In this document: positions 1 through 7,855 of the stretch, piece by piece
How the letters are laid out: the number at the start of each line of letters is the position of its first letter
Numbering within the stretch: the first letter of the stretch is position 1
Source: Streptomyces fructofermentans
GTDB taxonomy: Bacteria > Actinomycetota > Actinomycetes > Streptomycetales > Streptomycetaceae
Assembly: GCF_014651055.1 (NCBI RefSeq)
Contig: NZ_BMWD01000009.1
Location: 105,385-169,384, forward strand
Length of the DNA: 64,000 nt
Direction: 5' to 3'
Program-made: the position numbers and the translations under genes
Notes under the pieces: generated by a model
What the model saw: only the letters and a program-made list of their open reading frames with translations
Told to the model about the DNA's origin: nothing
Databases searched by the model: none

Positions 1-980
1 GCCTCGGTGAGGGTCTGGTAGCCCATGTACTCGGCGAAGGACTCGTTGAGCCAGATGTCGTCCCACCAGCGCAGGGTGACGAGGTCGCCGAACCACATGT
101 GGGCCATCTCGTGGGCGATGACCATGGCGCGGGTCTGGCGTTCGGTGTCGGTGACGGCGGAGCGGTAGACGAACTCGTCGCGGAAGGTGACGAGGCCGGG
201 GTTCTCCATGGCGCCGGCGTTGAACTCGGGGACGAACGCCTGGTCGTAGGAGTCGAAGGGGTAGGGCTCCTCGAACTTCTCGTGGTAGCGGTCGAAGCAG
301 GCGCGGGTGATGTCGAGGATCTCGTCGGCGTCGGTGTCGAGGTGCGGTGCCAGGGAGCGGCGGCAGTGGATGCCGAAGGGCAGGCCGCGGTGCTCGGTGC
401 GTACGGAGTGCCAGGGGCCGGCGGCGACGGCGACGAGGTAGGTGGAGATCAGTGGGGTGGGCGCGGCGCGCCAGTGGCCGTCGTCGGTGCGGGTGGTGAC
501 GCCGTTGGCGAGGACGGTCCATTCCTCGGGGGCCTTGACCGAGAGCTCGAAGACGGCCTTGAGGTCGGGCTGGTCGAACGCGGCGAAGACGCGCTGGACG
601 TCGTCCATGAAGAGCTGGGTGTAGAGGTACGTCTCGCCGTCGGTGGGGTCGGTGAAGCGGTGCATGCCCTCGCCGGTGCGGCTGTAGCGCATGGCGGTGT
701 CGAGGCGCAGTTCGTGTTCGCCTGCGGTGAGGTTCTTGATCGGAAGCCGGTTGCCGTCGAGGGACTCCGGGTCGATCGGCTGTCCGTCGAGGGTGACGGA
801 GCGCAGTTCGGCGGGCTTGAGCTCGACGAAGGTGTCCCCGTCCGCGCGGGCGGTGAAGGTGATGACGGTACGGGAGTCGAACGTCTCGTCGCCGCGGGTG
901 AGGTCGAGCTCGATCCGGTAGCGGTGGACGTCGAGGAGTGTGGCACGGGTCTGCGCTTCGTCGCGCGTCAGTACGGACAT
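1..980 (-). CDS. pepN: Aminopeptidase N (M1 family), C-terminus cut by window edge
   Basis: Reading leftward from the ATG at 980 gives an open frame that runs off the window, starting MSVLTRDEAQTRATLLDV. It shows the M1 hallmarks: the exopeptidase motif GAMEN, then the zinc site HEMAH followed by WFGD, and NESFAE carrying the third zinc ligand. The family removes N-terminal amino acids from peptides in the cytosol. About 326 residues are present, roughly the first 40 % of a typical M1 enzyme of about 850 residues. The stop lies outside the window, so the end is partial. The response-regulator gene lies just upstream on the same strand, 67 nt away. Confidence 0.93.
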   Translation of the reverse strand, partial: MSVLTRDEAQTRATLLDVHRYRIELDLTRGDETFDSRTVITFTARADGDTFVELKPAELRSVTLDGQPIDPESLDGNRLPIKNLTAGEHELRLDTAMRYSRTGEGMHRFTDPTDGETYLYTQLFMDDVQRVFAAFDQPDLKAVFELSVKAPEEWTVLANGVTTRTDDGHWRAAPTPLISTYLVAVAAGPWHSVRTEHRGLPFGIHCRRSLAPHLDTDADEILDITRACFDRYHEKFEEPYPFDSYDQAFVPEFNAGAMENPGLVTFRDEFVYRSAVTDTERQTRAMVIAHEMAHMWFGDLVTLRWWDDIWLNESFAEYMGYQTLTE

Positions 981-1047
981 GGGTGACATGCTGCCTGATC
1001 GGCGCGGCACGGCACAGGGCGTGGTGCCGTCCCGGCCTCCGGGGGCG

Positions 1048-1566
1048 TCACGCGGTGCGGTCCTGGTGCCGGGCGTGGGCGGCGGGCCGCCGGGTGGGCA
1101 GGAGGGTGCCGCGGCGTTCGGCGGGTCCGTGGCCGTCGGTGAGGGCGCGCAGTTCGAGCAGTTCCTGTTCCAGTGCCCGGCAGCGCTGGTGGGTGTCGAA
1201 CAGGTGGCGGATCTTGGTGCGCAGGGCCCAGGGGTCGACGGGTTTGGTGACGAGGTCGGCGACGCCCAGCCGGAAGGCGGCGGAGGTGAGGGCGGTGTCC
1301 GGTCCGAAGCCGGTGACGAGGACGACCGGGATGCGCTGGGTCTGTTCGACGCCGCGCATGTATCTGACGATGTCGAGGCCGCCGACGCCGGGCATGCGGA
1401 CGTCGAGCAGGAGCAGGCCGATCCGGCCGCGCAGGACTTCCTTGAGCGCCGCGTCGCCGCTGGTCGCCCGGGTCAGGTGGTAGCCGAGCGGGGCGAGGGC
1501 GCTCTCCAGGGCGTAGAGCGTGTCCTCGTGGTCGTCGACGATGAGGATCTTGGCGTCCGGCGGCAT
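1048..1566 (-). CDS. Single-domain response regulator (CheY-like receiver)
   Basis: The 172-residue protein is a receiver domain (residues about 5-125) plus a short basic C-terminal tail with no output domain. Visible receiver residues are the acidic pair D11/D12, phospho-acceptor D55 in LLLLDVRMPG, the conserved T85 in LVTG, and K108 in TKPVDP. A short coiled stretch (residues about 125-145, RALEQELLELRAL) follows. It probably relays a phosphate signal by protein-protein contact. No histidine kinase is nearby, so the partner is unknown. It lies just upstream of pepN on the same strand, but nothing shows that they share a function. Confidence 0.88.
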   Translation of the reverse strand: MPPDAKILIVDDHEDTLYALESALAPLGYHLTRATSGDAALKEVLRGRIGLLLLDVRMPGVGGLDIVRYMRGVEQTQRIPVVLVTGFGPDTALTSAAFRLGVADLVTKPVDPWALRTKIRHLFDTHQRCRALEQELLELRALTDGHGPAERRGTLLPTRRPAAHARHQDRTA

Positions 1567-1737
1567 GGAGCGGTGTCCCCTCGTTTGGACAACGGGCAGG
1601 TGTCCGAACCGGTTGACAGGGAGTACCCGTGGGCTGACAAGGAGTGCTCAGCGCAGGATGCCTCATTTCGGCGCGCAGGCCGAGGGGGTCTCCGGACAAC
1701 GGCGTGAGATGAGGGGTCGCGCAGTGCCGTACGCGGG

Positions 1738-2076
1738 TCATTCCCGGGGGTCGGCGCCGTCCGCGATGCGCTCGTGGTGGCGGATGACCTCGGCAATGAT
1801 GAAGTTCAGCAGCTTCTCGGCGAACGCCGGGTCGAGTTTGGCGTTTTCGGCCAGTCGGCGCAGCCGGGCGATCTGGTGGGCCTCGCGGGAGGGGTCGGCG
1901 GGCGGCAGTTGGTGGGCGGCCTTGAGGTGGCCGACCTGCTGGGTGCACTTGAAGCGCTCGGCGAGCATGTGGACGACGGCGGCGTCGATGTTGTCGATGC
2001 TCTCGCGCAGCCGGGCGAGTTCGGCGCGGACGGCGGGGTCCGCGTCACCCGCGATGCCGGTGTTGCTGGTGTTCAT
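1738..2076 (-). CDS. Chorismate mutase, AroQ type
   Basis: The 112-residue all-helical protein has the AroQ layout: an ELARLRESIDNIDAAVVHMLAERF helix with the early Arg and the Asp-Ala pair, the K in QVGHLKA, and a C-terminal FIIAEVIRHHERI helix. It converts chorismate to prephenate on the way to phenylalanine and tyrosine. The ATG at 2076 (MNTSNTG) is preferred over an upstream frame extension because the family starts close to the first helix. The gene is divergent from the GH35 gene with a 127-nt intergenic region. It has no regulatory ACT domain and appears to be a stand-alone mutase. Confidence 0.9.
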   Translation of the reverse strand: MNTSNTGIAGDADPAVRAELARLRESIDNIDAAVVHMLAERFKCTQQVGHLKAAHQLPPADPSREAHQIARLRRLAENAKLDPAFAEKLLNFIIAEVIRHHERIADGADPRE

Positions 2077-2203
2077 GGGCGTCCACCCTACGCGGCGGGT
2101 CCTGGGGGGTGCGGGGCCGCTCGGTCCCGGGCGGCGCGGGGCGGGGGGGGCCGCGGCGCCGTACCGTGGACCGGCGCAGCCGTCGGGGGTGAGGGTGGGG
2201 CGC

Positions 2204-3961
2204 ATGAGCGAGTTCGCGGTCGGGGAGACCGACTTTCTGCTGGACGGGCGGCCCGTGCGGCTGCTGTCGGGGGCGCTGCACTACTTCCGGGTGCACGAGG
2301 AGCAGTGGGGGCACCGCCTGGCGATGCTGCGGGCGATGGGCCTGAACTGCGTGGAGACGTACGTGCCGTGGAATCTCCACGAGCCGCGTCCGGGTGACGT
2401 CCGGGACGTGGGGGCGCTCGGCCGGTTCCTGGACGCGGCTCGTGCGGCGGGGCTGTGGGCGATCGTGCGCCCGGGTCCTCACATCTGCGCCGAGTGGGAG
2501 AACGGGGGTCTGCCGCAGTGGGTGACCGGTGCGCCGGGGGCCCGGGTGCGGACCCGGGACGAGCGGTTCCTCGGGCAGGTGGGCCGCTGGTTCGACCGGC
2601 TGCTGCCGGAGGTCGTGCCGCGGCAGCTCGGCCGCGGCGGCCCGGTGGTCATGGTGCAGGTCGAGAACGAGTACGGCAGTTACGGTTCGGACCGCGACTA
2701 TCCCCGCCGGCTGGCGGAGCTGCTGCGTGCCGGGGGCGTGGAGGTGCCGCTGTTCACGTCGGACGGTGCCGAGGACCACATGCTCACCGGCGGCGCCCTG
2801 GAGGGAGTGACGGCCACCGTGAACTTCGGTTCGCGGGCGCGGGCGGCGTTCGAGGTGCTGCGCGCGCACCGGCCGTCGGGGCCGCTGATGTGCATGGAGT
2901 TCTGGTGCGGCTGGTTCGACCACTGGGGAGCCGGGCACCAGGTGCGGGACCCGGGCGAGGCGGCGGGGGCGTTGCGCGAGGTCCTGGAGTGCGGGGCCTC
3001 GGTGAACCTGTACATGGCGCACGGGGGCACGAACTTCGGGGGCTGGGCGGGTGCGAACCGGGGCGGGGCGCTGCACGACGGGCCGCTGCGGCCGGACGTG
3101 ACGTCGTACGACTACGACGCGCCGGTGGACGAGTACGGTCGCCCCACCGCGAAGTTCTGGGCGTTCCGGTCGGGCCTGGCCGAGTACGCGGACGCCCCGC
3201 CGCCCGCTCTGCCGCCCGCGCCGCCCGTGCTGGGCTCCCCCGCCGCCGTCGACCTCACGGACAGGGCGCCGCTGTCCGCGGTGCTCGACGCGCTCGGCGA
3301 GCCGGAGGAGGAACACCCGGTGCCGCCCACGTTCGAGGAACTGGGTGTGGACCGGGGCCTGGTGCGCTACACGGTCGACGTGCCGGGGCCGCGTGGCCCG
3401 TACCCGCTGTCGGTGCGCGGGCTGCGGGATCTCGCGGTGGTGTACGTCGACGGGGTGCGGGCCGGAGTGCTGACGGAGGAGGAGCCGCTGCTCGGCGAGC
3501 CGGTCGCCGGGCCCGCGCGCGTGGAGCTGTGGGTGGAGTCGCTGGGGCGGGTCAACTACGGGCCGCGCACCGGGGAGCCGAAGGGTGTCACCGGTGGCGT
3601 GCTGCACGAGCGGCAGTTTCTGCACGGGGTGCGCGCGCGGGCGCTGCGGCTGGACGCGTTCGACGCCGGGGTGGGGCGGGTGCCGTTCCGGGCCCGTGGC
3701 GGGGAGGGCGGGCCCGGTCTGTACCGGGGCACCGCGACGGTCTCGGGCGCCGGCGACGCGCTGCTCGAACTCCCCGGCTGGACGCGGGGGTTCGTGTGGG
3801 TGAACGGGTTCTGCCTGGGCCGTTACTGGTCGTTGGGCCCGCAGTCGTCGCTGTTCGTCCCCGGGCCGGTGCTGCGGGAGGGTGTCAACGACGTGTGGGT
3901 GCTGGAGTTCGAGGAGACGTCCGGGCCGCCCGTGCTGCGGGGTGCGGGCGCGGGCGGCTGA
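2204..3961 (+). CDS. Beta-galactosidase, glycoside hydrolase family 35
   Basis: The start at 2204 (MSEFAVGETDFLLDGRPVRLLSG) gives 585 residues, the size of a short bacterial GH35 enzyme. The frame is open further upstream, but the family begins at the FLLDGKP strand. Family motifs are GALHYFRV, the ETYVPWNLHEP strand, RPGPHICAEWENGG, acid/base E156 in QVENEYGSYG, and nucleophile E232 in MCMEFWCGWFDHWG. Two beta-sandwich domains follow (about 350-585). No signal peptide is seen, so it is probably cytosolic and acts on imported beta-galactosides. No sugar transporter or regulator is adjacent, so its natural substrate cannot be told from context. Confidence 0.92.
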   Translation: MSEFAVGETDFLLDGRPVRLLSGALHYFRVHEEQWGHRLAMLRAMGLNCVETYVPWNLHEPRPGDVRDVGALGRFLDAARAAGLWAIVRPGPHICAEWENGGLPQWVTGAPGARVRTRDERFLGQVGRWFDRLLPEVVPRQLGRGGPVVMVQVENEYGSYGSDRDYPRRLAELLRAGGVEVPLFTSDGAEDHMLTGGALEGVTATVNFGSRARAAFEVLRAHRPSGPLMCMEFWCGWFDHWGAGHQVRDPGEAAGALREVLECGASVNLYMAHGGTNFGGWAGANRGGALHDGPLRPDVTSYDYDAPVDEYGRPTAKFWAFRSGLAEYADAPPPALPPAPPVLGSPAAVDLTDRAPLSAVLDALGEPEEEHPVPPTFEELGVDRGLVRYTVDVPGPRGPYPLSVRGLRDLAVVYVDGVRAGVLTEEEPLLGEPVAGPARVELWVESLGRVNYGPRTGEPKGVTGGVLHERQFLHGVRARALRLDAFDAGVGRVPFRARGGEGGPGLYRGTATVSGAGDALLELPGWTRGFVWVNGFCLGRYWSLGPQSSLFVPGPVLREGVNDVWVLEFEETSGPPVLRGAGAGG

Positions 3962-3973
3962 CGCCGGTTCGGG

Positions 3974-4426
3974 TCAGGGCCGGGCGGGCCCGAGGGCCTT
4001 GTGGAGGTGGACGTCCTGGTGGCCGCCGGGGATGCCGTCGGTGCGGCCGGTCTCGCGGTAGCCGAGGCGCCGGTAGAAGTCGGGTGCCTGGAAGGTGAAC
4101 GACGAGACGATCATGTCGGCGCAGCCGCGGCGCCGGGCCTCCGCCTCGGCCTCGCGCATGAGTTTCGTGCCCCATCCCGCGTGGCGCTGGTCCTCGCGCA
4201 CCCAGAGCATGTCGACGGCGCACAGGGTGCCCCAGAACCAGCCGGTGAGCCCTCCGGCGACGTCGCCGCGCCCGTCGGTCGCCCGTACCGAGAACTCGGC
4301 GGGTTCCCCGGCTCCGGTGGCCCGGTTGTTGAACTCGGTGAGTTCGCGGTCGAGCCGTTTCGACAGTTCCTCGTCCTGGCCGCCGACCCGCAGGGACGCG
4401 GTGGCGGGCTCGTGTTCGGCGCTCAT
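3974..4426 (-). CDS. GNAT family N-acetyltransferase
   Basis: The 150-residue protein begins at the ATG at 4426 (MSAEHEPATASLRVGG). It contains the GNAT core: strand MLWVREDQRHAGWGTKLMREAEAEARRRG, whose R-x-x-G-x-G-like segment binds acetyl-CoA, then a late FTFQAPDFYRRLGYRETGR strand and helix. The acceptor substrate is unknown. It is convergent with the GH35 gene, the stops being 12 nt apart, so the two probably share a terminator region. Confidence 0.87.
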   Translation of the reverse strand: MSAEHEPATASLRVGGQDEELSKRLDRELTEFNNRATGAGEPAEFSVRATDGRGDVAGGLTGWFWGTLCAVDMLWVREDQRHAGWGTKLMREAEAEARRRGCADMIVSSFTFQAPDFYRRLGYRETGRTDGIPGGHQDVHLHKALGPARP

Positions 4427-4660
4427 GGGACGCAGTATCGGGGGCGGCGCACGCCCCGGTCGACCGAAAATCGCCGACCTCACCGGGCATGGGGTGCGGG
4501 AGGGGGTGTGCCAGGCGGGCGGGGCGCCGCGGGAGGCCGGGGACGGGCGCGAGGGACGGAGACGCGGGCCGGGACGCAGACGGGTCAGGGGCGCGAGCGC
4601 AGGGGTGCGGGCGAAGGGCGGAGGGGGGCGGGCGGAGGGCGCAGGGGGGCGAGCCGGAAA

Positions 4661-4691
4661 GGGGCGTTCGCGGGGTGCCCGCGAACGCCCC
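4661..4691. terminator. Strong hairpin terminator downstream of the trypsin-like protease
   Basis: A perfect inverted repeat has 14-bp arms (GGGGCGTTCGCGGG at 4661-4674 and its complement at 4678-4691) and a 3-nt loop. It sits 18 nt past the protease stop codon (gene ends at 4710 on the minus strand). There is no clear U-run, which is common for Streptomyces terminators. The 4427-4660 stretch between this and the acetyltransferase gene is non-coding and G-rich on the plus strand, with several runs of 3-6 G. Confidence 0.85.
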
Positions 4692-4709
4692 TCCACCGGA
4701 CCCGTACGC

Positions 4710-5519
4710 CTACAGCGTCGCCGCGGCGCTGGCTATCGCGCTCGCGAACGTGGAGACCTCGGTGTAGACACCGGGCACCAGCGGCCGTGCGCAGCCGTCG
4801 CCCCAGCTGACGATCCCGACCTGGATCCACGCGCCGCCGTCGTCCTTGCGGAACATGGGCCCGCCGGAGTCGCCCTGGCAGGTGTCGACCCCGCCGCGCG
4901 GCAGCCCGGCGCACAGTTCCTGCGAGGGAACGAGGTCGCCGCCGTAGTGCAGCTTGCACCTGCGGTCGCTGACGAACGGCACCTTGGCCTTGAGCAGCTT
5001 GGTCGAGCCCGTGTTGGCGTTCTCCGCCGTGTCGCCCCAGCCCGCGATGATGAACGCGCCCCTGTTGTAGCGGGTGTTCGTCGCGATCTTCAGCGTGGGC
5101 CGATCGATGGGCCGGGCGAGCTTGACGAGCGCCCAGTCCTTGCCGGTTCCGTTGTAGCCCGGGGCCTGGAGGACCTTGGTGGACTTGACCTTGATCGCCG
5201 CGGGGTCGCCGAGGTCGGTGACCCCGGCGGTCGCGGTGATGCGGGTGGTGCTGCCCGAACCGGACACGCAGTGCGCGGCGGTCAGGACGACGTCCTTCTT
5301 GTAGAGCGCGCCGCCGCAGCCCATGGACAGGTGGACCATGAACGGGAACTCGTTCTGCGCGGCGGGAACGCCCCCGACCACCGGCGCGGGAGCGGCCTGG
5401 GCGGCGAGAGGCTGGAGGCTCGCGGTCGCGAGGGCGACGGCACCCACCGCCGCGGCCCGCCGGAAGGCGGTTCTCCCGAGGAAACTGAACCTGCTATTGG
5501 TCAACATCATCCCTTTCAT
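4710..5519 (-). CDS. Secreted trypsin-like serine protease (S1A)
   Basis: The precursor has about 269 residues. The N-terminus has an RR-containing basic region, a hydrophobic stretch (residues about 22-35) and a likely signal cleavage near AAQA-AP, followed by a very short propeptide before the mature VVGG. Catalytic residues are H83 in TAAHC, D128 in GKDWALVKL and S218 in GDSGGP. D212, six residues before the serine, matches chymotrypsin-numbering D189 and predicts cleavage after Arg or Lys. Four cysteines fit two disulfides plus a paired C70-type bridge. The exact start is uncertain: ATGs at 5519, 5510 and 5507 are all in frame and the ribosome-binding site is ambiguous. It is followed by a strong terminator. 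Confidence 0.92.
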   Translation of the reverse strand: MKGMMLTNSRFSFLGRTAFRRAAAVGAVALATASLQPLAAQAAPAPVVGGVPAAQNEFPFMVHLSMGCGGALYKKDVVLTAAHCVSGSGSTTRITATAGVTDLGDPAAIKVKSTKVLQAPGYNGTGKDWALVKLARPIDRPTLKIATNTRYNRGAFIIAGWGDTAENANTGSTKLLKAKVPFVSDRRCKLHYGGDLVPSQELCAGLPRGGVDTCQGDSGGPMFRKDDGGAWIQVGIVSWGDGCARPLVPGVYTEVSTFASAIASAAATL

Positions 5520-5678
5520 GGGGATTTGAGTGCGCGGAAGGGCGCACAGAAGTATGAGGATCATGGGGCATCGACGGCAAGGGCGGATCTCACGGTCCGG
5601 CCGGGCAACCCGGCCCGGCGGATTCCGCTCTCGTCCCCGTAGAGTGGAGGGAGTTCGGGGCCTCTTGGGGGGACGGGC

Positions 5679-6575
5679 GTGGCGAACGGCGGTCCGGTCG
5701 AGCACGGCTATCCGCACCTGGAGACGGTGCGGGCGGCGGTGACCGCGCTGTACAAGCGCCTCTCGTACGACACCGTCCGGACCTTCGCGAGCAGCGTGCC
5801 CCTCGCCGACGTGGCGTTCGGGGACACCGACGACCTGCATCTGGGGGCCCAGCGGGTGGCCCGTGAACTGGTGCTGCACTTCCGGTTGCCGGACGCCCGG
5901 ATGATCGTGGGCTTCCGGGAGATGGAGCACGCGGCGAGCGTCGAACTGGCGGCGGGCCCGGAGTACTTCATCGAGCTGAACGACCGCTTCCGCCGGCACC
6001 GCAGGGACATCGGCGCGGCCCTCGCGCACGAGGTGATGCACGTGTACCTGCACCGGCTCGGGCTCTCTTTCCCGGGCACGCGCGACAACGAGATCCTCAC
6101 GGACACCGCGACGACGTACCTCGGCGCGGGCTGGCTGCTGCTGGACGCGTTCCGGGAGGACGCCACGTCCTCGCAGAAGCTCGGCTATCTGACACCGGAG
6201 GAGTTCGGGTACGTGCTGGCGAAGCGCTCCCTGGCGTTCGGCGAGGACCCCGCCACGTGGTTCACCAGCCCGCAGGCGTACACCGCGTACACCCGCGGGC
6301 TGGACCGGGCCCGGCACGACGAGCGGCAGCCGCCGCTGACGGCCGCCGGATGGGCGGGCCGCCGCCGCTACGCGAAGGACCGCAGGCACGCCCAGGAGCA
6401 GGCCGCCCCGTCCGCGCCCGCGGGCACCCCGTACAGCTTCACACCGGACGACGGCGGCCCGTTGCGCGTCTCGTTCCCCTGCCCGACGTGCCACCAGCGG
6501 ATCCGGGTGCCGGTCCGGGGCCGGGTGAGGGCGCGCTGCGGGCTGTGCCGAACGGTTCTGGAGTGCGACACATAG
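5679..6575 (+). CDS. Putative zinc metalloprotease with C-terminal zinc ribbon
   Basis: A GTG start after GGGGGGA gives 298 residues. The middle holds HEVMHVYLHR (zinc-binding HExxH at about 117-121) followed about 20 residues later by NEILTDTATTYLG, which could supply the third ligand. The C-terminus (about 265-296) has two Cys pairs, CPTC and CGLC, spaced as a zinc ribbon. No signal peptide is seen, so it acts in the cytosol. I do not recognise a characterised family. The fold is probably an M48- or ImmA-like minigluzincin with an added nucleic-acid- or protein-binding ribbon. The substrate is unknown. Confidence 0.75.
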   Translation: MANGGPVEHGYPHLETVRAAVTALYKRLSYDTVRTFASSVPLADVAFGDTDDLHLGAQRVARELVLHFRLPDARMIVGFREMEHAASVELAAGPEYFIELNDRFRRHRRDIGAALAHEVMHVYLHRLGLSFPGTRDNEILTDTATTYLGAGWLLLDAFREDATSSQKLGYLTPEEFGYVLAKRSLAFGEDPATWFTSPQAYTAYTRGLDRARHDERQPPLTAAGWAGRRRYAKDRRHAQEQAAPSAPAGTPYSFTPDDGGPLRVSFPCPTCHQRIRVPVRGRVRARCGLCRTVLECDT

Positions 6576-6650
6576 GGGCGGGCTCGGAGGCGGCGGGACA
6601 CGGGTCCACCGGCGGGGGCGGCAGCCGACGCAGAGGTGCGGCGCGGGCAC

Positions 6651-6686
6651 AGGCAGGGGCAGAGGCAGAGGCAGAGGCAGAGGCAG
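6651..6686 (+). repeat. Hexanucleotide (AGGCAG)n tract upstream of the ankyrin gene
   Basis: Six consecutive 6-bp units of AGGCAG (the second is GGGCAG) end 17 nt before the ankyrin-protein ATG. A GTG at 6686 directly after the tract is in frame with the gene. GGAGG at 6691-6695, 8 nt before the ATG at 6704, makes the ATG the better start. Because the unit is a multiple of 3, length change would not shift frame but could alter spacing to a promoter. Confidence 0.8.
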
Positions 6687-6703
6687 TGACGGAGGAACGA
6701 TCC

Positions 6704-7534
6704 ATGGGGAATCCGGCGGCCGCGCTCCACGCGGCGGTCCACGCGGGCGACGAGCGGGCGGTCGCCCGGCTGCTGCGCGCGGGCGCGAGCCCGGAGGCGA
6801 CGGACGACGAGGGCGTCACCGCCCTGTACACGGCGGCCGCGGACGGCCGTTCCGCCGTCGTACGCCTCCTGCTGGCCTCCGGGGCCGCCCCCGACCGGTT
6901 GAGCGGGGACGGCGAGTCCCCGCTGTGCGGGGCGGCGTGCTGGGGCCGCACCGATGCCGTACGCGAACTGCTGGCGGCCGGGGCCGCGCCGGACCTGGCC
7001 GAGGAGTTCGGCCACACGGCGTCGACCTGGGCCGTGCGGGGCGGCCACACCGCCGTGCTCGCCGAACTGCTGGCCGCGGGCGCCGACCCGGACCGCCCGA
7101 TGCCCCCGCCCGGCGGCGAACCCCTGCTGGTGGCGGCGGTCCGCCGGGGCTCCCCCGGCTGCGTACGCCTGCTCTTCGCGCACGGCGCCGCAGCGCGCCC
7201 CGAGGCCCTGGCCGAGGCCCGCCGGCTGTCGGCGCGGGACGTGGAGGCCGAGCTGCGGGGCGCCCTGGAGCGGGCGCACGGCCCCGGTCACTCGTTCACG
7301 ACCCGCCGCTTCACCCGGGACGGTGGCGGACGCGGACTCGGCGGCGACGCCGTCGGCGTCGTGGAGGTGACGCTCCTGCGCGACGGCCGGCCGGCCGCGT
7401 CCGACGACCGGGAGACGGGCCAGGCCGAGGTCCTCGCGCTCCTCGAAGCGGGGCCCGGCCCGTCGGGGGCCGCACCGGCGGCCGACCCCTCGGCCCCCTC
7501 GGCCCCGCGGACCGGCGGACCGGCGGCGCCATGA
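6704..7534 (+). CDS. Ankyrin-repeat protein
   Basis: The start at 6704 follows GGAGG. The 276-residue protein carries about four to five ankyrin repeats in residues 5-165, each with the pattern ..TALYTAAADGRSAVVRLLLASGA.. (TPLHxAAxxG-like turn, LLxxGA end). The C-terminal 100 residues are not ankyrin-like: a strand-rich part (HSFTTRRFTRDGG..VVEVTLLRDGRP) and a Pro/Ala-rich tail. Ankyrin repeats mediate protein-protein binding, and no partner can be named. It lies 128 nt downstream of the metalloprotease gene on the same strand and may be co-transcribed with it. Confidence 0.88.
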   Translation: MGNPAAALHAAVHAGDERAVARLLRAGASPEATDDEGVTALYTAAADGRSAVVRLLLASGAAPDRLSGDGESPLCGAACWGRTDAVRELLAAGAAPDLAEEFGHTASTWAVRGGHTAVLAELLAAGADPDRPMPPPGGEPLLVAAVRRGSPGCVRLLFAHGAAARPEALAEARRLSARDVEAELRGALERAHGPGHSFTTRRFTRDGGGRGLGGDAVGVVEVTLLRDGRPAASDDRETGQAEVLALLEAGPGPSGAAPAADPSAPSAPRTGGPAAP

Positions 7535-7855
7535 CCACGTGACCCCATGATCAATGCCTCATGACCCATGACCCATGACCCGGAACCCGGGACTCGCGGA
7601 CCCGGAACTCGCAGTCCCGGAACTCGCGGACCTGGAACTCGCGGACCCGGGACTCGCGGACCCAGGACTCGCGGACCCGGGACTCGCGGGCCTCGTCGCC
7701 GAGGGGCCTCATGACCCGTGCCCGGCGACTGCCACCGGGCCACCCGGCCCCCCGGCGGACCGCCCGCCCGGCCGTCCGGTCACCCGGTGGACCGCCCGCC
7801 CGGCGGCCCGGTACCGCGCGGTCCTGTCGGCCCGTTCACGGGCGTCCGGCGCCGC
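7535..7855. repeat. Intergenic region with a 15-bp minisatellite (7591-7695)
   Basis: The 321-nt region between the ankyrin gene and the convergent SDR gene has no credible gene. At 7555-7580 there are short ATGACCC direct repeats. At 7591-7695 seven tandem units of 15 bp follow, consensus GACTCGCGGACCCGG, with a few substitutions. Both strands stay open through the repeat and would encode five-residue repeats, but neither frame has a ribosome-binding site or family resemblance. Confidence 0.85.

Noticed and set aside
2045..3625. 526-residue minus-strand ORF antisense to the GH35 gene
   Set aside because: Arg/His/Pro-biased composition and no domain; the plus strand encodes a complete GH35 enzyme.
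7591..7695. CRISPR array
   Set aside because: Units are 15 bp, contiguous, with no spacers and no cas genes in the window.
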